The notes: generated from the sequence alone by a model not told the origin. A stretch of DNA of 64,000 nt from an uncultured Monoglobus sp. (GCA_947628795.1 CANRBF010000008.1:82383-146382), one strand, 5' to 3'; counted from the first letter of the stretch, positions 33,163 through 42,561 are shown. A program made the numbers and translations.

Positions 33163-34203
33163 TTAAATCTGATATGTGTAATCATCGGGGATCCTGTATT
33201 CAGTGGGCGTTACCCCGTACTGTTTTTTAAATACTCTCGAAAAATAACCTATGTCCTTATAGTCCAGCCGCGCGGCAATTTCCGTGACCTTCATCGACGT
33301 ATTCTGCAAAAGCCAGCCCGCTCTCTTGAGCTTTACCGCGGTAAGATAGTCAATAAACCGAAGCTTTGTCTGCACCGAAAATATCGTGCTTAAATATGTA
33401 CTGTTTATATTAAGCGCGGACGCTATGGTTTTTTGCTTCAAATCGCTTTCCGGATTATTTAAAATATACAGCATCACCGTCTTGATCTGCTGATTGTCCA
33501 CTTTTGGAAAAAGCTCGCAGAATTCCTCGAATAATTCCGTAATTCTGTTTTTGAACAGCTTATCGTATGTAATATATCCGAACAGCTCCGTTCTCTCGTA
33601 GAAGCTTTGGACAGACTTATACAGATCAAGCCAGTCATACCGCTCAAATACTTCGTTGATAACCGTTTTGTAAATTTTGCTCAGAGCATTTTCCGCCGAT
33701 GCCATATTGTGTGAGCTTTCATAAATTTCATTCAGTGCATCCGAAAGATACGCGTATATTCCGGCGTCCCGAGCTTCAAACAATTCAATAATTTCCCCGG
33801 CATAATCCGTCTTTATTGTTATGTTCTCATTAGCTTTATCTTGTATTCTGTTAAACGCGGCAAGAAACTGTTCCTCACGAAACGGGGATATAAAATAGTC
33901 AAAGGCGCCGAGTATTATCCCTTGTCTGGCATACTCAAAATCCGCGTATTTGCCGCAAAAAGCAAGGCGGCCGCCTAATTTTTCTTCTTCTATACGTCTG
34001 AGCAGTTCCGTGCTTCCCATACCGTTAATATGCGTGTCACAGATTATCAAGTCATACTTTTCGCGGCATAATTCCCTATACGCGCTGTCGCCGTTATCTG
34101 TCACCATAGAGATCTCAAAGCCCGAGGTCTCTCCCCAAACATTCATGGCTTCCAATTCGTCCGCCATTTCATTGTCCGGAGAAATGATCATAACCTTGTA
34201 CAT
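33163..34203 (-). CDS. Response regulator with AraC-type output domain
   Basis: A 346-residue YesN-type protein. The receiver domain covers residues 1-120, with the phospho-acceptor region YDLIICDTHINGMGS. Residues 120-240 are a helical linker. The AraC DNA-binding domain covers 245-346 (QKTIASALNINSTYLSTIFS, then AARLDYKDIGYFSRVFKKQY). The ATG at 34203 has GAGGAGGG upstream. No histidine kinase gene is next to it. It sits between cysK2 and the LysR gene, so it probably regulates part of the sulfur island. Confidence 0.85.
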   Translation of the reverse strand: MYKVMIISPDNEMADELEAMNVWGETSGFEISMVTDNGDSAYRELCREKYDLIICDTHINGMGSTELLRRIEEEKLGGRLAFCGKYADFEYARQGIILGAFDYFISPFREEQFLAAFNRIQDKANENITIKTDYAGEIIELFEARDAGIYAYLSDALNEIYESSHNMASAENALSKIYKTVINEVFERYDWLDLYKSVQSFYERTELFGYITYDKLFKNRITELFEEFCELFPKVDNQQIKTVMLYILNNPESDLKQKTIASALNINSTYLSTIFSVQTKLRFIDYLTAVKLKRAGWLLQNTSMKVTEIAARLDYKDIGYFSRVFKKQYGVTPTEYRIPDDYTYQI

Positions 34204-34243
34204 ATCGTACCCTCCTCGGTTTTTGAAATCAAACATATTTTTT

Positions 34244-34276
34244 GCGAGTGCCGCTGCGCTGCACAGCGGCACTCGC
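34244..34276 (+). terminator. Strong 13-bp hairpin between cysK2 and the response-regulator gene
   Basis: GCGAGTGCCGCTG pairs perfectly with CAGCGGCACTCGC, followed on the plus strand by TTTT. On the minus strand, the direction of both neighbouring genes, no U tract follows. It may therefore stabilise or separate mRNA segments rather than terminate. Confidence 0.5.
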
Positions 34277-34284
34277 TTTTATCA

Positions 34285-35214
34285 TCAGCCAAACAGCGGC
34301 GTGGATAAGTACCTTTCACCCGTGTCCGGAAGGATAGCGACAATATTCTTACCCTTATTTTCCTCCCGTTTTGCAAGCTCTGTTGCGGCCCATACCGCCG
34401 CGCCCGAGGAAATTCCGACAAGAACACCGTCCGAGTGCGCGATAGCTCTGCCGGTCCTGAACGCGTCTTCATTTTTAACTTTGATAATTTCGTCATAAAT
34501 ATTTGTGTTTAACGTATCGGGAACAAATCCCGCGCCTATGCCCTGTATCTTATGGGGCCCCGGTTTGCCTTCCGAAAGCACGGGCGAATCCGCCGGTTCC
34601 ACAGCTATGATCTTGATATCGGGATTTTTTGATTTTAAAAATTCACCCACACCGGAAATTGTTCCTCCGGTTCCGACTCCCGCGACAAATATATCGACCT
34701 TTCCGTCTGTATCTTCCCAGATTTCGGGGCCTGTAGTTTCTCTGTGATAAGCGGGATTTGCCGGATTTGTAAACTGGCTCGGAATAAAGCTGTTTTCGAT
34801 TTCCTCGGACAGCTTCTGCGCCTTCGCGATCGCGCCCTTCATGCCCTTTGCTCCGTCGGTCAGCACCAGTTCCGCGCCATACGCCTTTAACAGATTTCTG
34901 CGCTCTACACTCATCGTTTCCGGCATCGTTATAATAAGCCGATATCCTCGCGCCGCCGCAACAGAAGCGAGACCTATGCCTGTATTACCCGAAGTCGGCT
35001 CAATTATGACCGTTCCCTGTTTCAGCTTGCCCTGCTGTTCCGCTTCGTCGATCATAGCCTTTGCGATTCTGTCCTTTACCGAGCCAGCCGGATTGAAATA
35101 CTCAAGCTTTGCTATAATTTTTGCTTGCAGATCGTTTTTCTTTTCATAATTTGTAAGCTCAAGCAGCGGAGTTTTTCCTATAAGATCCGTGATTTGCTTA
35201 TTGATTTTTGACAT
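34285..35214 (-). CDS. cysK: Cysteine synthase (O-acetylserine sulfhydrylase)
   Basis: A 309-residue PLP enzyme. The PLP lysine lies in [15 protein letters not shown], the substrate loop is PTSGNTGIG, the phosphate-binding loop is [12 protein letters not shown], and [15 protein letters not shown] completes the CysK pattern. It converts O-acetylserine and sulfide to cysteine. The ATG has AAGGAGATG upstream, and a consensus promoter lies 37 bp before it. A second, divergent paralogue is at 36655-37572. Confidence 0.93.
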   Translation of the reverse strand: MSKINKQITDLIGKTPLLELTNYEKKNDLQAKIIAKLEYFNPAGSVKDRIAKAMIDEAEQQGKLKQGTVIIEPTSGNTGIGLASVAAARGYRLIITMPETMSVERRNLLKAYGAELVLTDGAKGMKGAIAKAQKLSEEIENSFIPSQFTNPANPAYHRETTGPEIWEDTDGKVDIFVAGVGTGGTISGVGEFLKSKNPDIKIIAVEPADSPVLSEGKPGPHKIQGIGAGFVPDTLNTNIYDEIIKVKNEDAFRTGRAIAHSDGVLVGISSGAAVWAATELAKREENKGKNIVAILPDTGERYLSTPLFG

Positions 35215-35250
35215 TTTGCAGCATCTCCTTTTTGAAATTTTCATGTTTGT

Positions 35251-35279
35251 ATTATATGACGGGCGAAACAACGTGTCAA
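35251..35279 (-). promoter_or_regulatory. cysK promoter
   Basis: On the minus strand TTGACA (35274-35279), 17 bp, TATAAT (35251-35256). Confidence 0.85.
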
Positions 35280-35370
35280 TCGCGCTTTATATGAATAATT
35301 TTTAATTTTTTTATATGCGAAAATTTTTAAAAATTTTTATATATCAACATTCATGCTTCCCGTTCTGTAT

Positions 35371-36537
35371 TTATTTACCGCCCCTTTCATAGTAATCATC
35401 AAGAAAATTATATTCCCTCTCACCATCGTGATAGCCTATAATCGTCGACAGATTGACGTTATGCACGCTGTTAAAAATATTCGTTTCGATATACGGACTG
35501 ACGCCTCGGAACCGCTTTATAAGTTCTTTCATTTCCTGCCGCTTGGAACTTACATCACCGTTACACTCGGTACAGCTATCCGTAAAGCGGCAGGCGCATT
35601 GAATAAACTGTAAATCGTTGCGCTCTGCCCACGCAATTATATCCTTTTCTTTAACCATATACAAAGGGCGTATAAGCTCCATTCCCGGATGATTGGTACT
35701 GTGAAGCTTAGGCATCATTGTCTGGATCTGCGCACCATAGAGCATACCCATTAAAATCGTTTCGATAACATCGTCAAAATGATGTCCGAGAGCAATTTTG
35801 TTACAGCCGAGTTTTTGCGCTTCCTCATAAAGATATCCGCGCCTCATTCTCGCGCATAAATAACACGGATTTTTTTCAACATGAGCGACGGAGTCAAAAA
35901 TGTTTGTTTCAAATATGTGTATCGGAATATTTAACAGCCGCGCATTATCCTCAATTTTTTTGCGGTTTGCGTAATTGTAGCCCGGGTCCATAACGAGAAA
36001 TTCCACATCGAATTCAACTGCGCCGTGCTTGTGGATTTCCTGCATACATTTCGCCATAAGCATCGAATCCTTGCCGCCGGAAATGCATACAGCAATTTTA
36101 TCGCCTTCCTTTATCAACTCATACTTATTGATACCTTTTATAAATTTCCGCCATATTGTTTTTCTGTAAGTTTTAATAATGCTTCGCTCAATTTCGGCGC
36201 AGCGCTCCGCGTCAAATTCATCGTTTGCATTTTTATCCATCTCACACAGCACATTTTTGAGATATCCGAGATACCCGACCGGCAAATGATACGCGTCGTG
36301 TCCCGCGTCACACAGCAGCTTTGTAATATCTCCGCTTATTTCACCCGACTGACAAAAAATATATACCGCCTTATCAGTAGGCAAATCGTACATATCCTGC
36401 ATACACCGGGCCGGAATATTAACCGCTCCCGGAATTGTACCGAGCCGATATACTTCTTTCGGCCTTATATCCACAAGCGATATTTTATTAAAATCTATAT
36501 TTTTTAATTCATCAAGAGTTATAGTTCTATCGTCCAT
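35371..36537 (-). CDS. Rhodanese / PP-loop (TtcA-like) fusion protein
   Basis: A protein of about 388 residues. The N-terminal 95 residues are a rhodanese domain (LVDIRPKEVYRLGTIPGAVN, catalytic Cys in IFCQSGEISGD). Residues 130-360 are a PP-loop ATPase with SGGKDS and the TtcA-type CYLCARMRRG pair, plus a second Cys set, CACRFTDSCTEC. It probably accepts persulfide sulfur on the rhodanese and transfers it to an adenylated substrate, a tRNA base or another carrier, with an iron-sulfur cluster. The ATG at 36537 has GGGA upstream. An ATG 5 codons earlier is possible. It has its own promoter. Confidence 0.82.
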   Translation of the reverse strand: MDDRTITLDELKNIDFNKISLVDIRPKEVYRLGTIPGAVNIPARCMQDMYDLPTDKAVYIFCQSGEISGDITKLLCDAGHDAYHLPVGYLGYLKNVLCEMDKNANDEFDAERCAEIERSIIKTYRKTIWRKFIKGINKYELIKEGDKIAVCISGGKDSMLMAKCMQEIHKHGAVEFDVEFLVMDPGYNYANRKKIEDNARLLNIPIHIFETNIFDSVAHVEKNPCYLCARMRRGYLYEEAQKLGCNKIALGHHFDDVIETILMGMLYGAQIQTMMPKLHSTNHPGMELIRPLYMVKEKDIIAWAERNDLQFIQCACRFTDSCTECNGDVSSKRQEMKELIKRFRGVSPYIETNIFNSVHNVNLSTIIGYHDGEREYNFLDDYYERGGK

Positions 36538-36580
36538 CAAGCACAATCCCATTCATATTAAACCTATGTATTTGATATGA

Positions 36581-36609
36581 ATTATACCACTGTTATTTAA
36601 CAATGTCAA
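36581..36609 (-). promoter_or_regulatory. Promoter of the rhodanese/PP-loop gene
   Basis: On the minus strand TTGACA (36604-36609), 17 bp, TATAAT (36581-36586). It overlaps the end of the preceding terminator. Confidence 0.85.
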
Positions 36610-36611
36610 TA

Positions 36612-36644
36612 GAAAAACGGCAAAAAATGCTTTTGCCGTTTTTT
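36612..36644. terminator. Bidirectional terminator after the cysK/mccA-like gene
   Basis: AACGGCAAAA and TTTTGCCGTT pair across AATGC, with A and T tracts on both sides. It ends the minus-strand operon that starts at 42332. Confidence 0.85.
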
Positions 36645-36654
36645 CACGTAATTG

Positions 36655-37572
36655 TCAAAATCCATATATTCCGGAGCTGAAATACCTGTCTCCGCGATCC
36701 GGAAAAATCACGACTATGTTCGAGCCGTCCGATACGGTTTCCGACAGCTTTACCGCCGCCGACATAGCCGCTCCGGACGATGTTCCGGCAAAGATGCCCT
36801 CATTGCGCGCGAGCATTTTTACCTGCTTTGCCGCTTCGGCGTCGTTTACCTTGATGACCTCGTCTACCAATGACATATCCATCGTGTCGGCAATAAAATC
36901 ATTGCCTATTCCCTCAATGTTATAATCCTTATGCTCTCCGCCTCCTATTACCGAACCGACGGGATCGGCAAGTACGCCGCGGATATTCGGATCCTGCTCT
37001 TTCAAATATTTTAACACTCCGCTGTATGTTCCTCCGCTGCCCGCGCCGGCAACAAGATAATCGATCCTTCCGTCCAGATCCTCATATATCTCCCTGCCCG
37101 TTGTTCTGTAATGCGCGTCGGGGTTACTTTTATCCGTAAACTGATCAAGGGTTACGGCTCCCGTTATACTTTCCTTAATTTCCTCCGCCTTTTCAGCCGC
37201 TCCCATCATGCCCAGCTCGCGCGGAGTATTTATTATCTGCGCGCCCAAGGCGCGCATGAGGGTCTGTTTTTCCTGTGAAAATTTGGTAGGCACAACAAAA
37301 ATCAGCTTATATCCGCGCCCCAAAGCCGCAAACGCAATTCCGAGGCCCGTGTTTCCCGCTGTTCCCAGCACAACGGTTCCGCCCTTTTTCAGCCTTCCGC
37401 TTGCTTCCGCCGCGTCAAGCATTGCCTGACCCACACGGTCTTTTACGCTGCCGGCGGGATTATACAGTTCAAGCTTGGCAAACAAATTTATTTCGGGTCT
37501 TATGCCGCTGTTGTTAAGCTTTACAAGCGGGGTATTGCCTATCAAATCATGCATTGAATTATAGTAATGCAT
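36655..37572 (-). CDS. Cysteine synthase / cystathionine beta-synthase (CysK/MccA-like)
   Basis: A 305-residue PLP enzyme of the cysteine synthase family: PLP lysine in [16 protein letters not shown], loop GTAGNTGLGIAF, phosphate loop GAGSGGTYSGVL. The motif GTAGNTG instead of TSGNTG differs from typical CysK. Directly upstream in the operon is a cystathionine gamma-lyase/synthase gene, ending 2 bp before this start. That pairing is the mccA-mccB arrangement for reverse transsulfuration (homocysteine to cysteine), so a cystathionine beta-synthase role is likely but not proved. The ATG has GGTGGAGTG upstream. Confidence 0.85.
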   Translation of the reverse strand: MHYYNSMHDLIGNTPLVKLNNSGIRPEINLFAKLELYNPAGSVKDRVGQAMLDAAEASGRLKKGGTVVLGTAGNTGLGIAFAALGRGYKLIFVVPTKFSQEKQTLMRALGAQIINTPRELGMMGAAEKAEEIKESITGAVTLDQFTDKSNPDAHYRTTGREIYEDLDGRIDYLVAGAGSGGTYSGVLKYLKEQDPNIRGVLADPVGSVIGGGEHKDYNIEGIGNDFIADTMDMSLVDEVIKVNDAEAAKQVKMLARNEGIFAGTSSGAAMSAAVKLSETVSDGSNIVVIFPDRGDRYFSSGIYGF

Positions 37573-37573
37573 A

Positions 37574-38734
37574 TCACTCCACCCTGCTTTCCCGTATCGC
37601 GCCGTCCAGATCGGCAATAATATCCTCCCAATGCTCGATACCGGGGGATATTCTTATGAGTCCTTCGGTAATACCCACCTTTTGACGTATTTCATACGGA
37701 ATAGACGCGTGAGTCATGCTCGACGGATGGCATATGAGCGATTCCGCGCCGCCCAGACTTTCGGCGAGGGCGATCAGCTTCAAGGATCTGAAAAACTTTT
37801 TAATATCATAATTCTCATGAAGCTCGAACGAGATCATCGCGCCTCCGTTTTTCGCCTGCTTTTTGTTGGTTTCGTAGCCGTCATCGGACGGAAGTCCCGG
37901 ATAATATACCCTTTTCACCGCGTCGCTTTCCGTAAGGTACCGCGCGATCTTTTCCGCGTTTTCAACATGTCTGTCCATGCGCACGCCAAGTGTTTTTATT
38001 CCCCGTATGAGCAGGAACGAATCAAACGGCTGCAAAACTCCGCCGGTGGAATTTTGTATAAACGCAAGACGTTCGGCAAGCGAAACGTCATTCACTACGG
38101 CAAGTCCCGCGACAAGGTCGCCGTGTCCGCCCAGATATTTTGTTGCGCTGTGAATTACAATATCCGCGCCGAATTTGATCGGACGCTGCAAATACGGCGT
38201 CATAAACGTATTGTCCGCTATTGAAAGTATACCGTGTTTATGCGCAAGATCGGACACAGCTTTCAGATCCGTAACTGTCATAAGCGGATTTGCCGGCGTT
38301 TCTATGTATATCGCCTTTACGTCCGGCGTGATTTTCTTGTCAAGCGACAGCAAATCGGTTGTGTCCTCTATCGAATAGCCTATGCCGAAATGATCAAACA
38401 CTTTATCAAGCACGCGGAAAGTTCCGCCGTAAACATTCGACGAAATTATGAGCTTATCTCCGCTTTCAAACAAGCTTAAAACAGCCGTGATCGCCGCCAT
38501 GCCGGACGCGAAAGCAAAGCCCGCGATGCCGCCCTCCAATTCGGCGATAAGTTTTTCAAGCACGGCGCGGGTGGGATTGCCCGTTCTCGAATACTCCCAT
38601 CCCTTGTGCTTGCCAAGCTCCTCCTGCTCGTATGTGGAGGTTTGGTATATGGGTACGTTTACGGCGCCCGTAAGCGGTTCGCTGTCAAAACCGCCGTGTA
38701 TCAGAGCCGATTCAATATAATTATATTTTTTCAT
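37574..38734 (-). CDS. Cystathionine gamma-lyase / gamma-synthase family PLP enzyme
   Basis: A 386-residue transsulfuration enzyme. Landmarks are YSRTGNPTRAVLE, the catalytic tyrosine region FASGMAAI with SSNVYGGTFR, and the PLP lysine in HSATKYLGGHGD. SLGGAESLICHPSSMTHASI and GLIRISPGIEHWEDI end the protein. The family includes MetB, MccB, MetC and O-acetylhomoserine sulfhydrylase. The size and the MccA-like neighbour favour MccB or MetB. An enzyme of this group would be needed to capture sulfide or methanethiol released by the nitrogenase-like enzyme. Confidence 0.88.
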   Translation of the reverse strand: MKKYNYIESALIHGGFDSEPLTGAVNVPIYQTSTYEQEELGKHKGWEYSRTGNPTRAVLEKLIAELEGGIAGFAFASGMAAITAVLSLFESGDKLIISSNVYGGTFRVLDKVFDHFGIGYSIEDTTDLLSLDKKITPDVKAIYIETPANPLMTVTDLKAVSDLAHKHGILSIADNTFMTPYLQRPIKFGADIVIHSATKYLGGHGDLVAGLAVVNDVSLAERLAFIQNSTGGVLQPFDSFLLIRGIKTLGVRMDRHVENAEKIARYLTESDAVKRVYYPGLPSDDGYETNKKQAKNGGAMISFELHENYDIKKFFRSLKLIALAESLGGAESLICHPSSMTHASIPYEIRQKVGITEGLIRISPGIEHWEDIIADLDGAIRESRVE

Positions 38735-38795
38735 TTTACACCTCTTTCAAATTTCATATTCTCTCCGCATCCCGCGGCATGTCAAGCCGCCCGGC

Positions 38796-39953
38796 TCAAG
38801 CCCACACCGGAGAAGTATTACGCAGATTTTCCACAGCCTCTTTCACCGATTTTATGATATATTCGGCTTCTTCATCGGTATTATACTCGCTCAAAGATAT
38901 TCTGAGCGAACCGCGGGCCGCCTCCTCGGGAACGCCTATGGCGAGCAGGACATGGCTCGGCAAAGGCGACGCCGAGGTACAGGCCGAGCCCGACGATGCG
39001 GCTATTCCCTTATCATCAAGCATCAGCAGCAAGCTTTCGCCTTCTATGCCTTCAAAGCTGACATTTATATTTCCCGCAAGTCTTTTTTCTCTGTCTCCGT
39101 TCAGTATGGTATTCGGAATGTCGAGAAGACCGCCGATCACTTTATCTCGGAGCCTGCTTAAATATTCATTGTTTTTATCTATGTTGTCCGCCGCCTCTTT
39201 TAAAGCCGCGGCAAGACCGACTATTCCCGGAATATTCTCTGTTCCCGCGCGTCTGCCCTTTTCCTGTCCGCCTCCTTCTATGAGTTTCACAAGAGGGATA
39301 CCGCGCCTTGCGTACAGCGCTCCCGCTCCTTTCGGTCCGTGAAACTTATGAGCCGAAACAGAAAGCATATCTATATTTTGCTTCGCGGCGTCGATATGAA
39401 GATGTCCCGCCGCCTGCACAGCGTCAGTATGAAAGATAACGCCTCTTTCGCGGCAGACCGCTCCTATTTCGGAAACAGGCTGAATTGTGCCTATTTCGTT
39501 ATTGGCGTACATGACCGTCACCAGCGCGGTATCGCTTCGTATTTCGCTTTCCACATCCCGGACGTTTATAATTCCGTTTCTGTCCGGTTCAAGCAGGGTT
39601 ATTTCAAACCCCTTTTTTTCAAGTTTTTCTAACGTGCGCAATACCGCGTGGTGTTCAAATTTCGTTGAAATTATATGTTTTTTGCCTTTTTTTGATCCGA
39701 TTTCTGCCGCTGATACAATGGCCTGATTATCCGATTCACTGCCGCCGGAGGTGAAGGTTATTTCGGATGAAAATTCGGCTCCTATTACCCGAGCAACTTC
39801 CTCGCGGGCATTATCCAGCGCGTCTTTCGCGCGCTGTCCAAAGCTGTGCAAGCTTGACGGATTGCCGTATATCTCATCCAAATACGGAAGCATCGCTTTT
39901 TTTTCGGTTTCGCTAAGCCGTGTGGCAGCGGCGTTATCCGCGTAAATATACAT
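38796..39953 (-). CDS. Cysteine desulfurase (NifS/IscS-like)
   Basis: A 385-residue class V aminotransferase. TFTSGGSESDNQAI, HTDAVQAAGH, PLP lysine in SAHKFHGPKGAGALY and the mobile-loop catalytic cysteine in SSGSACTSASPLPSHVLLA are all present. It supplies sulfur for iron-sulfur cluster assembly. It lies 11 bp downstream of nifH in the operon, as nifS does in nitrogenase clusters, so it is likely dedicated to the metallocluster of the nitrogenase-like enzyme. No nifU-type scaffold gene is present nearby. Confidence 0.92.
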   Translation of the reverse strand: MYIYADNAAATRLSETEKKAMLPYLDEIYGNPSSLHSFGQRAKDALDNAREEVARVIGAEFSSEITFTSGGSESDNQAIVSAAEIGSKKGKKHIISTKFEHHAVLRTLEKLEKKGFEITLLEPDRNGIINVRDVESEIRSDTALVTVMYANNEIGTIQPVSEIGAVCRERGVIFHTDAVQAAGHLHIDAAKQNIDMLSVSAHKFHGPKGAGALYARRGIPLVKLIEGGGQEKGRRAGTENIPGIVGLAAALKEAADNIDKNNEYLSRLRDKVIGGLLDIPNTILNGDREKRLAGNINVSFEGIEGESLLLMLDDKGIAASSGSACTSASPLPSHVLLAIGVPEEAARGSLRISLSEYNTDEEAEYIIKSVKEAVENLRNTSPVWA

Positions 39954-39964
39954 TTTAAATTCCT

Positions 39965-40834
<870 letters not shown>

Positions 40835-40872
40835 TTATCTTCTTTTTTTAAGATCAATATTTCGGACAACAA

Positions 40873-41748
40873 TTATCCGTGTGAGAATGTATCCTTATGC
40901 GCAATTCTCTTTAAATATATTTGGTCGCCGTAATCCTTTTCACCCGGCACGCCCACGGCGTCGGCGCGGCAGCGCTGACAGTGGCGGAACACGTCTATAT
41001 ACTTTTCCGCTTTTTGTCTTGCGCCGTCTACCTCAACGCAGGAAGGCGCGCGGCAGTCCGACAGTTCGTGCTGCGGGATAAGCGGGATTATGTTATATAT
41101 CGACGCGCCCGCCTCGCTTACCGTTTTTGCTGTTTCCTCTATGTGACCGTCGTTTATTCCCGGAACAAGCACCGTGTTTACTTTAACGGTAATGCCCGCC
41201 GCGCTAACCAGCCGTATGCCTTCGAGCTGATTTTTAATAAGTATCTCAGCGGCCTCGACGCCTGTATAATGTACGCCGTGATAAAGGATGCCGCCGTTTA
41301 ATTTCGCTTCGATTTCCGGGTCTACCGCGTTCACCGTGACCGTCAGTGAGTCTATTCCCGTTTCTATTATTTCCTCCGCCTTTTCCGGCAGGAGCAGTCC
41401 GTTTGTGCTCATACATTTAATGATTTTCGGAAACTTCGATTTAATTAATCCGAAAGTCCTGAGCGCGCAGTCCGTGGCGAGAGTGTCGCCGGGGCCCGCT
41501 ATTCCCGCAACGGTAATATCGGGACACAGCTCCAGTGATCTCGCGATCACGTCTACCGCCTCCTCCGGTTTTATCACCGTTGAGGCTACACCCGGACGTT
41601 TTTCGTGATCGTTTATTTTTCTGTCGCAGAACTTACATTCAATATTACATGTCGGACTTATCGGGAGATGTATTCTGCCCGTCTGTCCCTTTTTACCCAA
41701 AGCGAAACAGGGATGCTTTGTCGTAAGCTCTTCATAGCTTATTGCCAT
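40873..41748 (-). CDS. NifB-like radical SAM cofactor assembly protein
   Basis: A 291-residue protein. C34-x3-C38-x2-C41 (CNIECKFC) binds the radical SAM cluster. HPCFALGKKG at the N-terminus and FRHCQRCRADAVGVPGE at the C-terminus supply the extra cysteines that bind the K1 and K2 clusters in NifB. GIAGPGD and NTVLVPGIND are also family motifs. NifB makes the 8-iron carbide precursor of nitrogenase cofactors. Here it has no fused NifX domain, but a separate NifX-like gene overlaps its start by 10 bases. Its presence implies that the NifDK-like enzyme carries a NifB-derived cluster. Confidence 0.9.
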   Translation of the reverse strand: MAISYEELTTKHPCFALGKKGQTGRIHLPISPTCNIECKFCDRKINDHEKRPGVASTVIKPEEAVDVIARSLELCPDITVAGIAGPGDTLATDCALRTFGLIKSKFPKIIKCMSTNGLLLPEKAEEIIETGIDSLTVTVNAVDPEIEAKLNGGILYHGVHYTGVEAAEILIKNQLEGIRLVSAAGITVKVNTVLVPGINDGHIEETAKTVSEAGASIYNIIPLIPQHELSDCRAPSCVEVDGARQKAEKYIDVFRHCQRCRADAVGVPGEKDYGDQIYLKRIAHKDTFSHG

Positions 41749-42080
41749 TCGTCACCGCTCTCCTTAACTAATTTATTTAATACCGCGCTTATGGGAAAGG
41801 GCGCTTCGTAAACCTCAAAGCCGCGGCTTTCCATAAAGCCCGCCGCGCCTTGACCTATACGGCTTACTAATATCACAGAGCAGTCGGATAAAGCCTTTGC
41901 CGTATTTTCAAAGCCGCTTTCCTCGTGCGTCCCCATATTACAGCAAGGCGCTATATTTCGCTTTTCTATATATTGAAATTCTCCGTCACGAAGCTCAAAT
42001 ATCAGAAAAGAATCCGCTTTCCCAAAGTGCTTGTTGATGATCTTGCCGTCGCTGCTCGCAACGGCGGCTCTTATTGTCAT
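41739..42080 (-). CDS. NifX/NafY-like FeMo-cofactor carrier family protein
   Basis: A 113-residue protein of the dinitrogenase iron-molybdenum cofactor biosynthesis family. VASSDGKIINKHFGKADSFL holds the His-Phe-Gly cluster-binding pattern, and VSRIGQGAAGFMESRGFEVY is the conserved C-terminal half. CC at NIAPCCNMG is a further possible ligand. It overlaps nifB by 10 bases and so replaces the fused NifX domain of long NifB proteins. A paralogue is encoded at 45561-45893 behind nifK. The ribosome site is AGGAAGG. Confidence 0.88.
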   Translation of the reverse strand: MTIRAAVASSDGKIINKHFGKADSFLIFELRDGEFQYIEKRNIAPCCNMGTHEESGFENTAKALSDCSVILVSRIGQGAAGFMESRGFEVYEAPFPISAVLNKLVKESGDEWQ

Positions 42081-42111
42081 ATACCTTCCTCGCGATCATA
42101 TATTCCAAAAA

Positions 42112-42181
42112 AACAAAAAACCGTCTTGCGTACCGCTTCATATTAAAGCCGCAAAACAGTCTCTGATTTTTTCAGTCAACT
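42112..42181 (-). promoter_or_regulatory. Shared leader motif and attenuator upstream of nifX-nifB-nifH operon (copy B)
   Basis: On the minus strand the motif AGTTGACTGAA, AAA, ATCAGAGACT occupies 42181 down to 42158. It is followed at once by a terminator stem (42159-42150 with 42130-42121, two G-U pairs) and a T tract. The motif can fold as an outer AGT/ACT and inner CTGA/TCAG hairpin that would use bases of the terminator's upstream side. Matching copies lie before nifD and metN. It separates the DUF2292 gene from the rest of the operon and could control read-through. Confidence 0.6.
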
Positions 42182-42332
42182 ATTTTATTCGTATTTTTTC
42201 CTGCCGTTCGATCTGAACGACCACTCCGTCCTGTATCACCAGTGTTACGGAGCCGTAACCTGTTTCATTAATTATCTTTTTTGTTTTATCAAAAACATCA
42301 TCCAAGCTGTTTTTTCTTTTTTCACCGCTCAT
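42180..42332 (-). CDS. DUF2292 (YezD-like) small protein
   Basis: A 50-residue protein. The core GYGSVTLVIQDGVVVQIERQ, then EKIRI, is the signature of the DUF2292 family, small proteins that in many Firmicutes sit with sulfate or cysteine metabolism genes. Its function is unknown. It is the first cistron after the promoter at 42423-42451, and the attenuator motif begins at its stop codon (TAG lies inside the motif). The start has a GGCGAGG site 7 bases upstream. Confidence 0.8.
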   Translation of the reverse strand: MSGEKRKNSLDDVFDKTKKIINETGYGSVTLVIQDGVVVQIERQEKIRIK

Positions 42333-42354
42333 TTTAAAAACCTCGCCATCTTAA

Positions 42355-42396
42355 TTATTTGTTCAACATAATACACATTCGTTTCATCGCGCTCAT
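42355..42396 (-). CDS. Candidate Met/Cys-rich leader peptide
   Basis: Minus-strand frame MSAMKRMCIMLNK followed by TAA, 22 bp upstream of the DUF2292 start. The inner ATG (at 42387) has GGAG at good spacing, giving MKRMCIMLNK. Four or five methionines and a cysteine in 13 codons is striking in a leader of a sulfur operon, and ribosome stalling here could sense Met/Cys-tRNA supply. The frame is short and chance cannot be excluded. Confidence 0.35.
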   Translation of the reverse strand: MSAMKRMCIMLNK

Positions 42397-42422
42397 CTCC
42401 GTTCCCGATAAAATTGTATTCA

Positions 42423-42451
42423 ATTTTAAAAGCTTCTCCCGCTTTTGTCAA
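42423..42451 (-). promoter_or_regulatory. Promoter of the DUF2292-nifX-nifB-nifH-nifS operon
   Basis: On the minus strand TTGACA (42446-42451), 17 bp, TAAAAT (42423-42428). It is back to back with the nifD promoter, 73 bp away. Confidence 0.8.
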
Positions 42452-42523
42452 TAGAGCGGATACTGAATAAATTTTAAAGTTTTTATATATTAAAATTTTT
42501 AAAAATTATTCCCTTTGCCGATG

Positions 42524-42552
42524 TTGACAATTTTTTTCGCGTGGTGTATTAT
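42524..42552 (+). promoter_or_regulatory. nifDK-like operon promoter
   Basis: TTGACA at 42524-42529 and TATTAT at 42547-42552 with a 17-bp spacer. There is no -24/-12 sigma-54 element as in proteobacterial nif promoters. Confidence 0.85.
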
Positions 42553-42561
42553 ATGCGTTAA

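Noticed and set aside
34244..34276. Terminator of the cysK2 gene
   Set aside because: The strong hairpin has its U tract only on the opposite strand, so it should not terminate minus-strand transcription. It is listed as a hairpin with doubtful role.
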